In this document: piece by piece, positions 24,772 to 35,642 of the stretch
How positions within the stretch are numbered: position 1 is the first letter of the stretch
How the letters are laid out: each line of letters opens with the position of its first letter
Assembly: GCA_016183655.1 (NCBI GenBank)
Contig: JACPEH010000016.1
Span: forward strand, 124,001 to 188,000
Source: Rhodocyclales bacterium
GTDB lineage: Bacteria; Pseudomonadota; Gammaproteobacteria; Burkholderiales; Rhodocyclaceae
DNA length: 64,000 nucleotides
Reading direction: 5' to 3'
Notes under the pieces: generated by a model
Databases searched by the model: none
What the model was told of the DNA's origin: nothing
What the model saw: the letters and a program-made list of their open reading frames with translations, nothing else
Program-made: the position numbers and the translations under genes

Positions 24772-25104
24772 TTTTCTTTGACCCAGTATCTGAGTGTTAA
24801 ATTTTGTTATCGACGACAGCCGGATCAAGTCAGATTCAAACGGATGAAATTCGCTTGCTAGCAGCCATCCCAGCATCATGCATTGTCAGACCTGACCTTA
24901 AGGTGGTCAAGGCCGTGCAATAAGCCGGGACTTGACAATTAGCGGCTGAGCGGAAAGTAACTGGCGCATTGCTGCCGGATTTTTGTCAGAGGCCGAAGGT
25001 CCGCTTTGGCCGATATCCAGCCCTCGCCGAAACGACTCGCCAAACCCGCTGAAGAAAAACGGCCGATGCATCCCTGCACCGGCCGTCTCAATTCAACCCG
25101 CCAT
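24772..25104. other. Non-coding gap upstream of the SIR2 gene and downstream of leuA
   Basis: This gap holds the leader of the SIR2 gene, with an alternative ATG at 24879, and at its right end the leuA terminator. TCCGCTTTGGC at 25000-25010 is the inverted partner of a motif on the other side of the SIR2 gene. No tRNA, integrase gene or convincing direct repeat marks an insertion point. Confidence 0.45.
25055..25086 (-). terminator. Rho-independent terminator of leuA
   Basis: On the minus strand, an ACGGCCG / CGGCCGT stem with an inner TGCA / TGCA pair around a GGGA loop is followed by five T residues. It lies 18 nt past the leuA stop. Confidence 0.8.
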
Positions 25105-26796
25105 TCAGGCCGCCTGCCGCCGCCCTTCTGCGCTCGGCAGGCCTTGCATCCGGTTCACCCCGCTCAGCAGGGCCTTGATCGAGGCGGTGACGATATTGGC
25201 ATCGATGCCGATGCCGTAGCACTCGCCACCGCTGCCGGCGATCTCGACCATGGCGCAGGCCCGCGCGTCGCCGCCGTTGCCGCTGGCGCCCATCGAGCGT
25301 TCCTCGTAGCTGCGCACCTCGACGCCGATGCCGGCCTGCCGCAACGCGTGCACCGCCGCGTCGATCGGCCCGTTGCCCTCGCCGCTCAGCAGGTGCGGCG
25401 TGCCGTCGATGTCGACCTCGATCCGGATGCCCTGCGCCGTGCCGTGCTCGTAGAGGTGATGCGCGCGGTAGCGGACCAGCGCTCCGAGATCGAGGTAGGT
25501 CTGCGCGAACAGCGTCCAGATGTCGGCCGCGCTGACCTCGCCGCCGTGGGCGTCGGCATGGCGCTGGACGACAGCGGAGAACTCCACCTGCAGGCGGCGC
25601 GGCATGACCACGCCGTACTCGCTCTCCAGCAGGTAGGCGACGCCGCCCTTGCCCGACTGGCTGTTCACGCGGATCACCGAATCGTAGCTGCGGCCGAGGT
25701 CGGCCGGGTCGATCGGGAGGTAGGGCACTGACCATTGCTCTGCCGCCTTTTGAGCGGCAAACCCCTTCTTGATGGCGTCCTGGTGGGAGCCGGAGAAGGC
25801 CGTGAAGACGAGATCCCCGGCGTACGGATGGCGCGGGTGGATCGGGAGCTGGTTGCAGTGTTCGACGGTACGCGCGACGGCGTTGATGTCCGAGAAATCG
25901 AGCTGCGGATCGACGCCCTGCGTATAGAGGTTGAGCGCGAGGGTGACCAGGTCGACGTTGCCGGTGCGCTCGCCGTTGCCGAAGAGGCAGCCCTCGACGC
26001 GGTCGGCGCCGGCCATCAGGCCGAGCTCGGCGGCGGCGACGGCGGTGCCGCGGTCGTTGTGCGGGTGCAGGCTGATGATGACGCTGTCGCGGCGCGCGAG
26101 GTGGCGGTGCATCCACTCGATCTGGTCGGCGTAGACGTTGGGCGTCGCCATCTCGACGGTGGTCGGCAAGTTGAGGATCACCTTGTTCTCGGGCGTCGCG
26201 CCCCAGGCTTCGGTCACCGCGTTGCAGATTTCGAGCGCGTAGTCGAGTTCGGTGGCGGTGAAGGTCTCCGGGCTGTATTCGAGCACCCATTCGGTTTCCG
26301 GCTGCGCGGCGGCGAGTCGCTTGATCTGCTCGACCGCAGCGACCGCCATGGCGATCACCTCGGCCTTGCTCATGCCGAAGACGACGTCGCGGAACGGCTG
26401 CGAGGTGGCGGTATAGACATGGACGATCGCCCGCCGCGCGCCGCGCAAGGATTCCATCGTGCGCTCGATCAGCGGCGCGCGGGCCTGCGTCAGCACCTCG
26501 ATGGTGACGTCGTCGGGAATGTGGCCGTCCTCGATGAGGCCGCGCACGAAGTCGAAATCGGTCTGCGAGGCCGACGGGAAGGCCACCTCGATTTCCTTGA
26601 AGCCGATCTCGCAGAGCATGCGGAACATGCGCATCTTGCGTTCGCCGTTCATCGGCTCGAACAAGGACTGGTTGCCGTCGCGCAGGTCGGTGCTCATCCA
26701 CACCGGCGGCTTCTCGATCACCCGGTTCGGCCACTGCCGGTCGGCGAGCGCGACCGGCGGGAACGGCGTGTATTTGGCGGCGGGGTTCTGCAACAT
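25105..26796 (-). CDS. leuA: 2-isopropylmalate synthase
   Basis: First committed step of leucine synthesis, condensing 2-ketoisovalerate with acetyl-CoA. The 563-residue length and the N-terminal [15 protein letters not shown] block place it in the long type 2 LeuA group. [10 protein letters not shown] contributes metal-binding His residues. The C-terminal regulatory domain is present ([12 protein letters not shown]), so leucine feedback is expected. A CAGGAG site lies 6-7 nt before the ATG. An Lrp-type regulator is divergently transcribed. Confidence 0.97.
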   Translation of the reverse strand: MLQNPAAKYTPFPPVALADRQWPNRVIEKPPVWMSTDLRDGNQSLFEPMNGERKMRMFRMLCEIGFKEIEVAFPSASQTDFDFVRGLIEDGHIPDDVTIEVLTQARAPLIERTMESLRGARRAIVHVYTATSQPFRDVVFGMSKAEVIAMAVAAVEQIKRLAAAQPETEWVLEYSPETFTATELDYALEICNAVTEAWGATPENKVILNLPTTVEMATPNVYADQIEWMHRHLARRDSVIISLHPHNDRGTAVAAAELGLMAGADRVEGCLFGNGERTGNVDLVTLALNLYTQGVDPQLDFSDINAVARTVEHCNQLPIHPRHPYAGDLVFTAFSGSHQDAIKKGFAAQKAAEQWSVPYLPIDPADLGRSYDSVIRVNSQSGKGGVAYLLESEYGVVMPRRLQVEFSAVVQRHADAHGGEVSAADIWTLFAQTYLDLGALVRYRAHHLYEHGTAQGIRIEVDIDGTPHLLSGEGNGPIDAAVHALRQAGIGVEVRSYEERSMGASGNGGDARACAMVEIAGSGGECYGIGIDANIVTASIKALLSGVNRMQGLPSAEGRRQAA

Positions 26797-26961
26797 GGCG
26801 GCTCCTGGAGCGGAAGATTTCGATGGATGAATCTTACGGAACTTCGCCCCGCAGGTGCTTGCGTTATGTGGCCGAAAACCCGACCGATCGGCAATTTAAT
26901 TGCTCAATTCGTCGTTTTTTGAGATAGTAATTTCATTGCAATCGAAAAGCGCAGGATACTC

Positions 26962-27426
26962 ATGCAACTCGACCGCTACGACCTGCAGATCTTGCGGACC
27001 CTCCAGGAAGACGGCCGCATCAGCAACCAGGACCTGGCCGACCGCATCGGCCTCTCGCCCTCCCCCTGCCTGCGCCGGCTGCGCGCGCTGGAGGAGTCGG
27101 GGCTGATCACCGGCTACCGCGCACTGATCGACGCGAAGAAGCTGGGGCTCTCGCTGATGGCGCTGATCCACATCTCGATGGACCAGCACACGCCGGAGCG
27201 CTTCGCCAACTTCGAGGCCAAGATCGGCGAAATTCCGGAAGTGCTGGAGTGCCTCCTGATCACCGGCCAGGACGCCGACTACCAGCTGAAGGTGGTGGTC
27301 AGGGACATGGACGCCTACCAGGACCTGCTGCTCAACCGCATCACGCGGATCAAGGGCGTCACCGGCGTGCATTCGAGCTTCGTGCTGCGCCGGGTGATCG
27401 ACCGGACGGCGCTGCCGCTGCCGTAG
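26962..27426 (+). CDS. Lrp/AsnC-family transcriptional regulator
   Basis: A 154-residue leucine-responsive-type regulator. The N-terminal helix-turn-helix reads DLQILRTLQEDGRISNQDLADRIGLS, split over helices 1-3 of the domain. The C-terminal RAM ligand domain includes ITGQDADYQLKVVVRDM. It lies divergent to leuA across an AT-rich 165-bp gap, so control of leuA and itself is plausible. Which amino acid it senses is unknown. Its TAG stop at 27424-27426 lies at the left edge of the repeat region that follows. Confidence 0.94.
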   Translation: MQLDRYDLQILRTLQEDGRISNQDLADRIGLSPSPCLRRLRALEESGLITGYRALIDAKKLGLSLMALIHISMDQHTPERFANFEAKIGEIPEVLECLLITGQDADYQLKVVVRDMDAYQDLLLNRITRIKGVTGVHSSFVLRRVIDRTALPLP

Positions 27427-27701
27427 TACTGCATTCCGCCAAACCGCTTACATGAAATCGCGCCTTCTCACGCCATGCTGCGTTGCAAATCCTCGCCATA
27501 GCTACCCCGTCATTCCGGGCTTGACCCGGAATCCAGGGGGTAGGCTCGTACGTTGGCAGGGCAAGTTTTTGCGGGGTTTTCCTGGATTCCGGCGCGGGCG
27601 TAGCCCGGCCAGCCCTGAGCTTGCCGAAGCCTGTCCTGAGCTTGTCGAAGGGGGCCGGAATGACGAATCTATCCATCCGTTCCAACATGACTGACTACTA
27701 G
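27424..27701. mobile_element. MITE-like element, copy 2, with one intact terminal repeat
   Basis: The stretch at about 27505-27701 is a near-identical inverted copy of the 6076-6308 element. The right end carries the intact terminal repeat TGACTGACTACTAG at 27688-27701. The left end is different: after the Lrp stop, TAGTACTGCATTCC is only loosely like the terminal repeat, and about 75 bp before the shared core are not in copy 1. The intact end supplies the TAG stop of trxC, in the same frame as copy 1 supplies the hydrolase stop. The frame across the element is not a gene. Confidence 0.78.
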
Positions 27702-28135
27702 ACGGCTTGGCGCACCCAGCGCTGCAGGCTGGCGGCATCCATCGCCCCGGCCTGCCGCGCGACTTCGCGCCCGCCGACGAAGACCGCCAGCGTCGGAATG
27801 CTGCGGATGCCGAAGCGCTGTGCCAGTCCCGGTTCGGCCTCGGTATTCACCTTGACGAAGCGCACGCCCGGCGCCAGCTGCGCTGCCGCCTGCGCGAAGG
27901 CCGGCGCCATCATCCGGCACGGGCCGCACCACGGCGCCCAGAAGTCGACGACGACCGGCAGGTCGCTGCGACCGACGTGGCGGTCGAAGTTCGCCGCGGA
28001 AACTGCCAGCGCTTCGCCGGTCAGCAGCGCCTGCCGGCATTGCCCGCAGGCTGGCCGCTCGGCCAGGCGTTCGGCGGGAAGGCGATTGACCGCATCGCAA
28101 TGCGGACAGACGACGTGCAGGCTGGACTGGCTCAT
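27698..28135 (-). CDS. trxC: Thioredoxin 2
   Basis: A 145-residue zinc-containing thioredoxin. Two N-terminal CxxC pairs (CPHC, CGQC) form the zinc site typical of TrxC, and the redox motif is WCGPC at about 69-73. The ATG at 28135 starts directly before the zinc domain; the longer open frame upstream is antisense to the next gene. Its stop codon lies in the terminal repeat of the adjacent mobile element. It probably acts as a cytosolic disulfide reductase, with oxidative-stress control as in other bacteria. Confidence 0.96.
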   Translation of the reverse strand: MSQSSLHVVCPHCDAVNRLPAERLAERPACGQCRQALLTGEALAVSAANFDRHVGRSDLPVVVDFWAPWCGPCRMMAPAFAQAAAQLAPGVRFVKVNTEAEPGLAQRFGIRSIPTLAVFVGGREVARQAGAMDAASLQRWVRQAV

Positions 28136-28261
28136 CGGGCAACTCCGTATATCAGACCCTCCTGATATTGAGCCATGGTCCGGGAATTCAAGAGCGCGGC
28201 AACGCATCGGGCCGATCCCTGTGGTAGAACGGAGCCACACCATGACGCGGAAGCGGAGCCG

Positions 28262-28855
28262 ATGCGCGAACATATCGACGAACTGCTGGCGAGCATCCGC
28301 CAGCTCGAAAACGAAGTCGAGGACGAGTACCGCAAGCGGCGCGACGAGTTCGACGCCCGCCGCGCGCAGCTCGCCGACGAATTCCTGGCGCAGCAGCGGC
28401 GCTACAAGACCGGCCTGCTCCGCTTCGTGCTCGGCGCGCGCCCGCTGGTCGCGCTGACTGCACCGCTGATTTACCTCGGCTGGATTCCGTTCCTGCTGCT
28501 CGATCTGTTCGTCAGCGTCTATCAGGCGGTGTGTTTCCCGATCTACGGCATCCCCAAGGTACGGCGCGCGAATTACCTCGTCTTCGACCGTGCCGACCTG
28601 CCCTATCTGAACATCATCGAGAAATTCAACTGCTTCTACTGCTCCTACGGCAACGGCGTCGCCGCCTACTTCCGCGAGATCGCGGCGAGAACCGAACAGT
28701 ACTGGTGCCCGATCAAGCACGCCCGCCGCATCCGCAGTGCGCACGCCCGCTACCCGGGCTTTTTCGAGCACGGCGATGCCGAAGCCTTCCGGCAAGGACT
28801 GGAGCGCCTGCGCCGCCAGTATGCCGATGACGGAGAGGATACCTCCGCCCGCTGA
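28262..28855 (+). CDS. Conserved membrane protein of unknown function
   Basis: A 197-residue protein. Residues 1-50 form a charged, probably coiled-coil stretch (IDELLASIRQLENEVEDEY). Two close membrane segments follow at about 60-100 (PLVALTAPLIYLGW, FLLLDLFVSVYQ). A Cys-containing conserved block, NCFYCSYGNG, then leads to YWCPIKHARR. The GGAAGCGGAG site upstream supports the ATG at 28262 rather than an in-frame ATG at 28175. The spaced Cys residues might bind metal or haem, but nothing proves it. Confidence 0.75.
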   Translation: MREHIDELLASIRQLENEVEDEYRKRRDEFDARRAQLADEFLAQQRRYKTGLLRFVLGARPLVALTAPLIYLGWIPFLLLDLFVSVYQAVCFPIYGIPKVRRANYLVFDRADLPYLNIIEKFNCFYCSYGNGVAAYFREIAARTEQYWCPIKHARRIRSAHARYPGFFEHGDAEAFRQGLERLRRQYADDGEDTSAR

Positions 28856-28956
28856 CGGCGTTCTTGACGACGACGGGGCGCACCGTCTAGCCTGAAGATA
28901 TGCCGCCAGGCCAAGGGCACAAGGGTTCCCGGCCTGCCCGGCGGGGAGGAAGCCGG

Positions 28957-29625
28957 ATGTTCCGCGATCGAATCGAGGCGGGTCGTTGCCTGGCAGCCGC
29001 GTTGAAGGGCTGCTCGACGGCGCATCCGCTGGTGCTGGCGATTCCGCGCGGCGCGGTACCGATGGGCAAGGTACTGGCCGATGCGCTGGACGGCGACCTG
29101 GACGTGGTGCTGGTACGCAAGATCGGCGCCCCGTTCCAGGCCGAACTGGCGGTTGCCGCGATCGACGAAAGCGGCTGGATTTATCGCAACCCCGGCTTCG
29201 GCGACGACCCCGGCCTGCAGGACTACATTGCCGAGGAAGGCGCCGTCCAGCTCGACAACATCCGCCGCCGGCGCGCCCGCTATACGCCGGAGCGCAATGC
29301 GCTCGACCCGCGCGGCCGCACCGTCATCGTCGTCGACGACGGCCTGGCAACCGGAGCGACGATGATCACGGCCCTGCACTCCCTGCGCGACAAGCAACCG
29401 GCCCGGCTGATCTGCGCCGTGCCGGTGGCTCCCGCCGAAACGCTGGCGAAGATTCGCCCGTACGCGGACGAAGTCGTCTGCCTGGAGACGCCGGCGTTCT
29501 TCGAGGCCGTCGGCCAGTTCTACGCCGACTTCACGCAGGTCGAGGACGAGCAGGTCGTCGCAACGCTGCGCGCCGCCGAGCTGCGGCCTGACGAACCACT
29601 GCAACGAATAAAGGAAATGCCATGA
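28957..29625 (+). CDS. Phosphoribosyltransferase-family protein
   Basis: A 222-residue type I phosphoribosyltransferase fold protein. The PRPP-binding loop is VVDDGLATGATM. An upstream LAIPRGAVPMGKVLA block and a DVVLVRKIGAPF block match stand-alone PRTases of unknown substrate, sometimes fused to hydrolases in other species. GGGGAGGA precedes the ATG at 28957. The stop overlaps the start of the BCAM0308-like gene, so the two are co-translated. The base or acceptor is unknown. Confidence 0.87.
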   Translation: MFRDRIEAGRCLAAALKGCSTAHPLVLAIPRGAVPMGKVLADALDGDLDVVLVRKIGAPFQAELAVAAIDESGWIYRNPGFGDDPGLQDYIAEEGAVQLDNIRRRRARYTPERNALDPRGRTVIVVDDGLATGATMITALHSLRDKQPARLICAVPVAPAETLAKIRPYADEVVCLETPAFFEAVGQFYADFTQVEDEQVVATLRAAELRPDEPLQRIKEMP

Positions 29626-30122
29626 ACACGCACGCCATCCCGCAGGGATTCAAGAGCATTCGCCGCGACCAGTTGCGCGAGGAGCGCGAGCACGACAGCT
29701 ACAAGTCCCGCCAGAAACCGGCGGAGCCCGCCGTCTGCCGCGACTGCGCCGCCGTTTTCCACGCCGGCCGCTGGCAATGGATCGAGCGACCGCCGCAGGC
29801 CCGGGAGATCGTCTGCCCGGCGTGCGAGCGTGTGCACGACCGCTTCCCGGCGGGCTTTGTGCACATCGGCGGCGAATTTCTCGCGGCGCATCGCGACGAG
29901 CTGACCGCGCTGCTGCGCCACCGCGAGGCGCGGGAAAAGGCCGAGCATCCGCTGGCGCGCATCATGGACATCGAGGCGGACGGCGACGGGCTGCTGGTGA
30001 CGACGACCGACCTCCATCTCGCGCGCGACCTCGGCGAGGCGCTGCATCACGCCTACCACGGCGAACTGGAGTTCCACTACAACGACGCCGAAAAGCTGCT
30101 GCGCGTGCACTGGCGGCGCTGA
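29622..30122 (+). CDS. BCAM0308-family protein with a zinc-ribbon-like Cys set
   Basis: A 166-residue protein. It has a basic N-terminus (RRDQLREEREHD), a first Cys pair CRDC, a second pair CPAC about 30 residues later, and a C-terminal alpha/beta part with TDLHLARDLGEALHHAYHGEL. The two CxxC pairs suggest one zinc ribbon. The ATGA overlap with the phosphoribosyltransferase gene suggests the two proteins act together. No activity is known to me. Confidence 0.75.
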   Translation: MNTHAIPQGFKSIRRDQLREEREHDSYKSRQKPAEPAVCRDCAAVFHAGRWQWIERPPQAREIVCPACERVHDRFPAGFVHIGGEFLAAHRDELTALLRHREAREKAEHPLARIMDIEADGDGLLVTTTDLHLARDLGEALHHAYHGELEFHYNDAEKLLRVHWRR

Positions 30123-30135
30123 GAAGCGCGCCGGC

Positions 30136-30531
30136 TCAATTGAGGTCTACGGCGTAGGGCTTGAGGTCGTCGAGGCTGACGATTTCCAGCGTCGCCTCGT
30201 TGGTCGCGTTGAGCACGACGCGCGGCGCGGCGCCGGCCTGCCAGGCCTCCCGCCAGCGGGCGGCGCACAGGCACCAGCGATCGCCCGGCTGCAGGCCGGG
30301 AAAATCGAACTCGGGATGCGGCGTCGACAGGTCGTTGCCGCGCGCCTTGGAGAAGGCGAGGAATTCGGCGGTCATCACCACGCAGACGGTATGCCGGCCG
30401 ACATCCTCGTCAGAGGTATTGCAGCAGCCGTCGCGGAAGAAGCCCGTCATCGGCCGCTCGCTGCAGGTACCGAGCGGACCGCCGAGCACATTGCGCTGAC
30501 CGCCACCGCGGCTGAATTCCTCGGGGATCAT
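30136..30531 (-). CDS. DUF2237 family protein
   Basis: A 131-residue protein matching the DUF2237 pattern: NVLGGPLGTCSERPMTGFFRDGCC near the start (Cys-rich), then HTVCVVMTAEFLAFSKARGNDL and PGDRWCLCAARW. It is the last gene of the isc run, with a 4-nt overlap with iscX, so it is co-translated with the iron-sulfur machinery. Its several Cys residues make a metal or Fe-S link conceivable, but the function is unknown. Confidence 0.85.
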   Translation of the reverse strand: MIPEEFSRGGGQRNVLGGPLGTCSERPMTGFFRDGCCNTSDEDVGRHTVCVVMTAEFLAFSKARGNDLSTPHPEFDFPGLQPGDRWCLCAARWREAWQAGAAPRVVLNATNEATLEIVSLDDLKPYAVDLN

Positions 30532-30722
30532 TCGACTTCGTCGATCCAGGCCTGCTGGATCGCTTCCAGGATCTTTTCGCCGCAGTGCTTGGGGTCGTCG
30601 TCGAAGCCGGGCAGCGCAAGCACCCAGTTCATCAGGTCGACGAAATTGATCTTCGTCGGATCAACCCCGGGATGGGTATCGGCCAGTTCAATGGCGAGGT
30701 CGTTGATGTCGGTCCATTTCAT
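30528..30722 (-). CDS. iscX: Fe-S assembly adaptor protein IscX
   Basis: A 64-residue acidic protein that binds IscS and tunes Fe-S assembly, possibly as an iron sensor. The opening MKWTDINDLAIELADTHP and the conserved DLMNWVLALPGFDDDP are diagnostic. It sits after fdx, as in the classical isc operon, with a 12-nt gap, and overlaps DUF2237 by 4 nt. Confidence 0.96.
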   Translation of the reverse strand: MKWTDINDLAIELADTHPGVDPTKINFVDLMNWVLALPGFDDDPKHCGEKILEAIQQAWIDEVE

Positions 30723-30734
30723 ACGAGTCGCTCC

Positions 30735-31072
30735 TCAGTGCTTGCCTTCGCGGGCCATGTTGATCGAGTAGCGCGGAATCTCGATCACCAGCGGCGTCTC
30801 GGCGATTTCTGCCTGGCACGACAGGCGCGAGTTCGGCTCCAGTCCCCAGGCCTTGTCCAGCATGTCCTCTTCCGTCTCCTCGGCCGGTTCGAGCGAGCGG
30901 AAGCCTTCGCGCACGACCACGTGGCAAGTGGTGCAGGCGCAGGACATCTCGCAGGCATGCTCGATGGCGATGTTGTTTTCGAGCAGCACCTGGCAGATCG
31001 ACTTGCCCGGCTCGGCTTCGATCACCGCGCCGTCCGGGCACAGTTCGAGGTGCGGCAGCACGATCACCTGGG

Positions 31073-31076
<4 letters not shown>
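30735..31076 (-). CDS. fdx: ISC-type 2Fe-2S ferredoxin
   Basis: A 113-residue adrenodoxin-type ferredoxin supplying electrons for Fe-S cluster assembly. The cluster ligands are visible as [10 protein letters not shown], with a further Cys in the LSCQAEI segment. It overlaps the hscA stop by 4 nt (ATGA). Length and position match fdx of the isc operon. Confidence 0.97.
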
Positions 31077-32962
<1,886 letters not shown>

Positions 32963-32980
32963 GAATTTCCTGGGGAGGGA

Positions 32981-33511
32981 TTATTGTTCTTCGATCTCGG
33001 CAATCGCCTCGTCGATTTCGGACAGCAGTTTTTCCAGAAACATCAGCCGGCGCACGCGATCGCTCGCGGCATCGAAATCCTGCGCATCGTCGAGCAGTGC
33101 CGCCAGCTCTTCGTAGCTCGCGTTCATCCGCTCGCGCAAGCGGTGATGCAGGTGCTCCAGCTCGTGGTGATCGCCGGCGGCACGCGCCTCGGCGACGCCT
33201 TCGCGCCACTCCATCTGCTCCATCAGGAACTCGGCCGGCATCGCCGTGTTGTTCTCGGCGCCGACGTCGTGGCCGAGCACATGCAGCAGGTAGCGGGCGC
33301 GCGGCAGCGGCTTCTTCAGCGCCTGGTAGGCCTCGTTGGCCTTCGTCGCCCACTGCAGCGACAGCCGCCGCTCGGCGTCCGCGGCATGCGCAAACCGATC
33401 CGGATGCACCTCGGCCTGCAGCTCGCGATAACGCGCGTCGAGCGCCGCCGCGTCGATGCGGAAGACGCGCGGCAGGCCGAACAGGGCGAAGTGGTCAGCG
33501 TTGAAGTCCAT
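32981..33511 (-). CDS. hscB: Co-chaperone HscB
   Basis: A 176-residue J-domain co-chaperone that brings IscU to HscA. The J-domain HPD appears in EVHPDRFAH, and the C-terminal three-helix bundle carries the acidic EWREGVAEAR region that binds IscU. The ATG at 33511 gives MDFNADHFALFGLP, the usual start; an in-frame codon at 33520 would add three residues. Confidence 0.95.
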   Translation of the reverse strand: MDFNADHFALFGLPRVFRIDAAALDARYRELQAEVHPDRFAHAADAERRLSLQWATKANEAYQALKKPLPRARYLLHVLGHDVGAENNTAMPAEFLMEQMEWREGVAEARAAGDHHELEHLHHRLRERMNASYEELAALLDDAQDFDAASDRVRRLMFLEKLLSEIDEAIAEIEEQ

Positions 33512-33646
33512 GGGGCGCAATTCTAGCAGTCCAGAGGCGGCTCCGCCCCTACGCCCTCAAGGCGAAGGCGGCGCGAGGCGCGAGCGCGCTGACAGTGCGA
33601 ACAGCACGGCAAGCGCGAGCAACGAAGCGCCGCCGAGCAGGAGACA

Positions 33647-33970
33647 TCAGACGTTAAAGGATTCGCCGCAGCCGCACTGGTCTTTTACGTTGGGGTTGTT
33701 GAACTTGAACCCTTCGTTCAAGCCCTCGCGCGTGTAATCCAGCTCGGTGCCTTCCAGGTACGGCAGGCTCTTCGGGTCGATCAGCACGGTGATGCCGTGC
33801 GACTCGAAGGTGATGTCGTCCGCCGCGATCTCGTCGGCGAACTCCAGCTTGTAGGCCATGCCGGAGCAGCCGCTGGTACGCACGCCGAGGCGCAGGCCGA
33901 CGCCCTTGCCGCGGCGGGCGATGTAGTTGGCCACGTGCTTGGCTGCACTTTCGGAGAGGGTCACCGCCAT
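33647..33970 (-). CDS. iscA: Iron-sulfur cluster assembly protein IscA
   Basis: A 107-residue A-type carrier. The three conserved Cys are visible: one in [10 protein letters not shown] and the C-terminal pair in QCGCGESF. The ATG at 33970 begins [12 protein letters not shown], the family N-terminus. It lies 10 nt past iscU. A 135-nt gap to hscB contains a small GC hairpin but no gene. Confidence 0.97.
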   Translation of the reverse strand: MAVTLSESAAKHVANYIARRGKGVGLRLGVRTSGCSGMAYKLEFADEIAADDITFESHGITVLIDPKSLPYLEGTELDYTREGLNEGFKFNNPNVKDQCGCGESFNV

Positions 33971-33980
33971 GGTCATCTCC

Positions 33981-34364
33981 TTACTCAGCGTGTTTCTTCT
34001 TGTAGTCGGCAACCGCCGCCTTGATCGCATCCTCGGCGAGGATCGAGCAGTGGATCTTCACCGGCGGCAGCGCCAGTTCCTCGGCGATCTGCGTGTTCTT
34101 GATGTCGAGCGCCTGGTCGACGGTCTTGCCCTTGACCCACTCGGTGACGAGCGAGCTGGAGGCGATCGCCGAACCGCAGCCGTAGGTCTTGAACTTGGCG
34201 TCCTCGATGACGCCTTCCTTGTTGACCTTGATCTGCAGCTTCATCACGTCGCCGCAGGCCGGCGCACCGACCATGCCGGTGCCGACGCCGTCGTCTTCCT
34301 TGCCGAAGGAACCGACGTTGCGCGGATTTTCGTAGTGATCCAGAACTTTGACGCTATAGGACAT
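33981..34364 (-). CDS. iscU: Fe-S cluster scaffold IscU
   Basis: A 127-residue scaffold on which 2Fe-2S clusters are built. The Cys ligands are in [20 protein letters not shown] and IHCSILAE. The LPPVK motif recognised by HscA precedes the last Cys. Length and order (iscS-iscU-iscA) are standard. Confidence 0.98.
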   Translation of the reverse strand: MSYSVKVLDHYENPRNVGSFGKEDDGVGTGMVGAPACGDVMKLQIKVNKEGVIEDAKFKTYGCGSAIASSSLVTEWVKGKTVDQALDIKNTQIAEELALPPVKIHCSILAEDAIKAAVADYKKKHAE

Positions 34365-34382
34365 GGTGTTTCTCCTTCAATA

Positions 34383-35594
34383 TCAGTGCGCGGCCCACTG
34401 GACCGTATTCAGATCGACACCTTCCTGCACCATTTCCCACAACGGGGAAAGCTCGCGCAGCTTGCCGATCTTCTGGTGCAGCAGTTTCACCGCATAGTCA
34501 ATTTCCTCTTCGGTGTTGAAGCGGCCGATGGTGAAGCGGATCGAACTGTGCGCCAGCTCGTCGTTACGCCCCAGCGCCCGCAGCACGTACGAAGGCTCCA
34601 GCGAAGCCGAGGTGCAGGCCGAACCCGACGACACCGCCAGATCCTTGATCGCCATGATCATCGACTCGCCCTCGACATAGGCAAAGCTCATGTTCAGATT
34701 GTGCGGCACCCGCTGTTCGAGGTCTCCGTTAACATAGACCGCCTCGATGTCGGAAAGTCCCTTGAACAGCCGGTCGCGCAGCTTGCCGATGCGCTCGTTC
34801 TCTTCGGCCATTTCCTCGCGGGCGAGACGGAAGGCTTCGCCCATGCCGACGATCTGGTGCGTCGCCAGCGTGCCGGAGCGGAAGCCGCGCTCGTGGCCGC
34901 CGCCATGCATCTGCGCTTCCAGGCGCACGCGCGGCTTGCGGCGCACGTAGAGGGCGCCGATGCCCTTCGGGCCGTAGGTCTTGTGCGCCGAGAAGCTCAT
35001 CAGGTCGACCTTCAGCGTGTTGAGGTCGATCGCCACCTTGCCGGTCGCCTGCGCCGCATCGACGTGGAAGAGGATGCCCTTGTCGCGGCAGATCTCGCCG
35101 ATCTCGGCGATCGGCTGGATGACGCCGATCTCGTTGTTAACGAACATCACCGAGACGAGGATGGTGTCCGGGCGGATCGCCGCCTTGAACACGTCGAGGT
35201 CGACCAGGCCGTTTTCCTGGACGTCGAGATAGGTGACCTCGAAGCCCTGGCGCTCCAGTTCGCGGCAGGTGTCGAGCACGGCCTTGTGCTCGGTCTTCAC
35301 CGTGATCAGGTGCTTGCCCTTGCCGGCGTAGAAGTTCGCCGCGCCTTTGATGGCGAGGTTGTTCGACTCGGTGGCGCCGGAGGTCCACACGATTTCCTTG
35401 GCGTCGGCGTTGACCAGCCTGGCCACTTCCTCGCGCGCCGCCTCGACCGCCGCATCGGCTTCCCAGCCGAAGCTGTGCGAGCGCGACGCCGGATTGCCGA
35501 ATTTCTCGACGAGGTAGGGAATCATCTTTTCCGCGACGCGCGGGTCCACCGGGGTCGTGGCCGAGTAGTCGAGGTAGATCGGCAATTTCAGCAT
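34383..35594 (-). CDS. iscS: Cysteine desulfurase IscS
   Basis: A 403-residue PLP enzyme that removes sulfur from cysteine for Fe-S clusters and tRNA thiolation. The PLP-binding Lys is in [12 protein letters not shown], and the catalytic loop is [14 protein letters not shown] with its active Cys. The length matches IscS. It stands directly upstream of iscU by 18 nt and downstream of a second desulfurase gene. Confidence 0.98.
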   Translation of the reverse strand: MLKLPIYLDYSATTPVDPRVAEKMIPYLVEKFGNPASRSHSFGWEADAAVEAAREEVARLVNADAKEIVWTSGATESNNLAIKGAANFYAGKGKHLITVKTEHKAVLDTCRELERQGFEVTYLDVQENGLVDLDVFKAAIRPDTILVSVMFVNNEIGVIQPIAEIGEICRDKGILFHVDAAQATGKVAIDLNTLKVDLMSFSAHKTYGPKGIGALYVRRKPRVRLEAQMHGGGHERGFRSGTLATHQIVGMGEAFRLAREEMAEENERIGKLRDRLFKGLSDIEAVYVNGDLEQRVPHNLNMSFAYVEGESMIMAIKDLAVSSGSACTSASLEPSYVLRALGRNDELAHSSIRFTIGRFNTEEEIDYAVKLLHQKIGKLRELSPLWEMVQEGVDLNTVQWAAH

Positions 35595-35642
35595 AGTCTC
35601 TTGCTCCGCTTCGGTTCTCTGTAAATGTCTCTGTTGGTCTGC

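Noticed and set aside
20942-25010. Possible attachment-site repeats around the SIR2 block (AGTAACTGG-like and TCCGCTTTGGC motifs)
   Set aside because: The motifs do not occur in consistent direct or inverted order, and no integrase or tRNA is present. They are better seen as dispersed intergenic debris.
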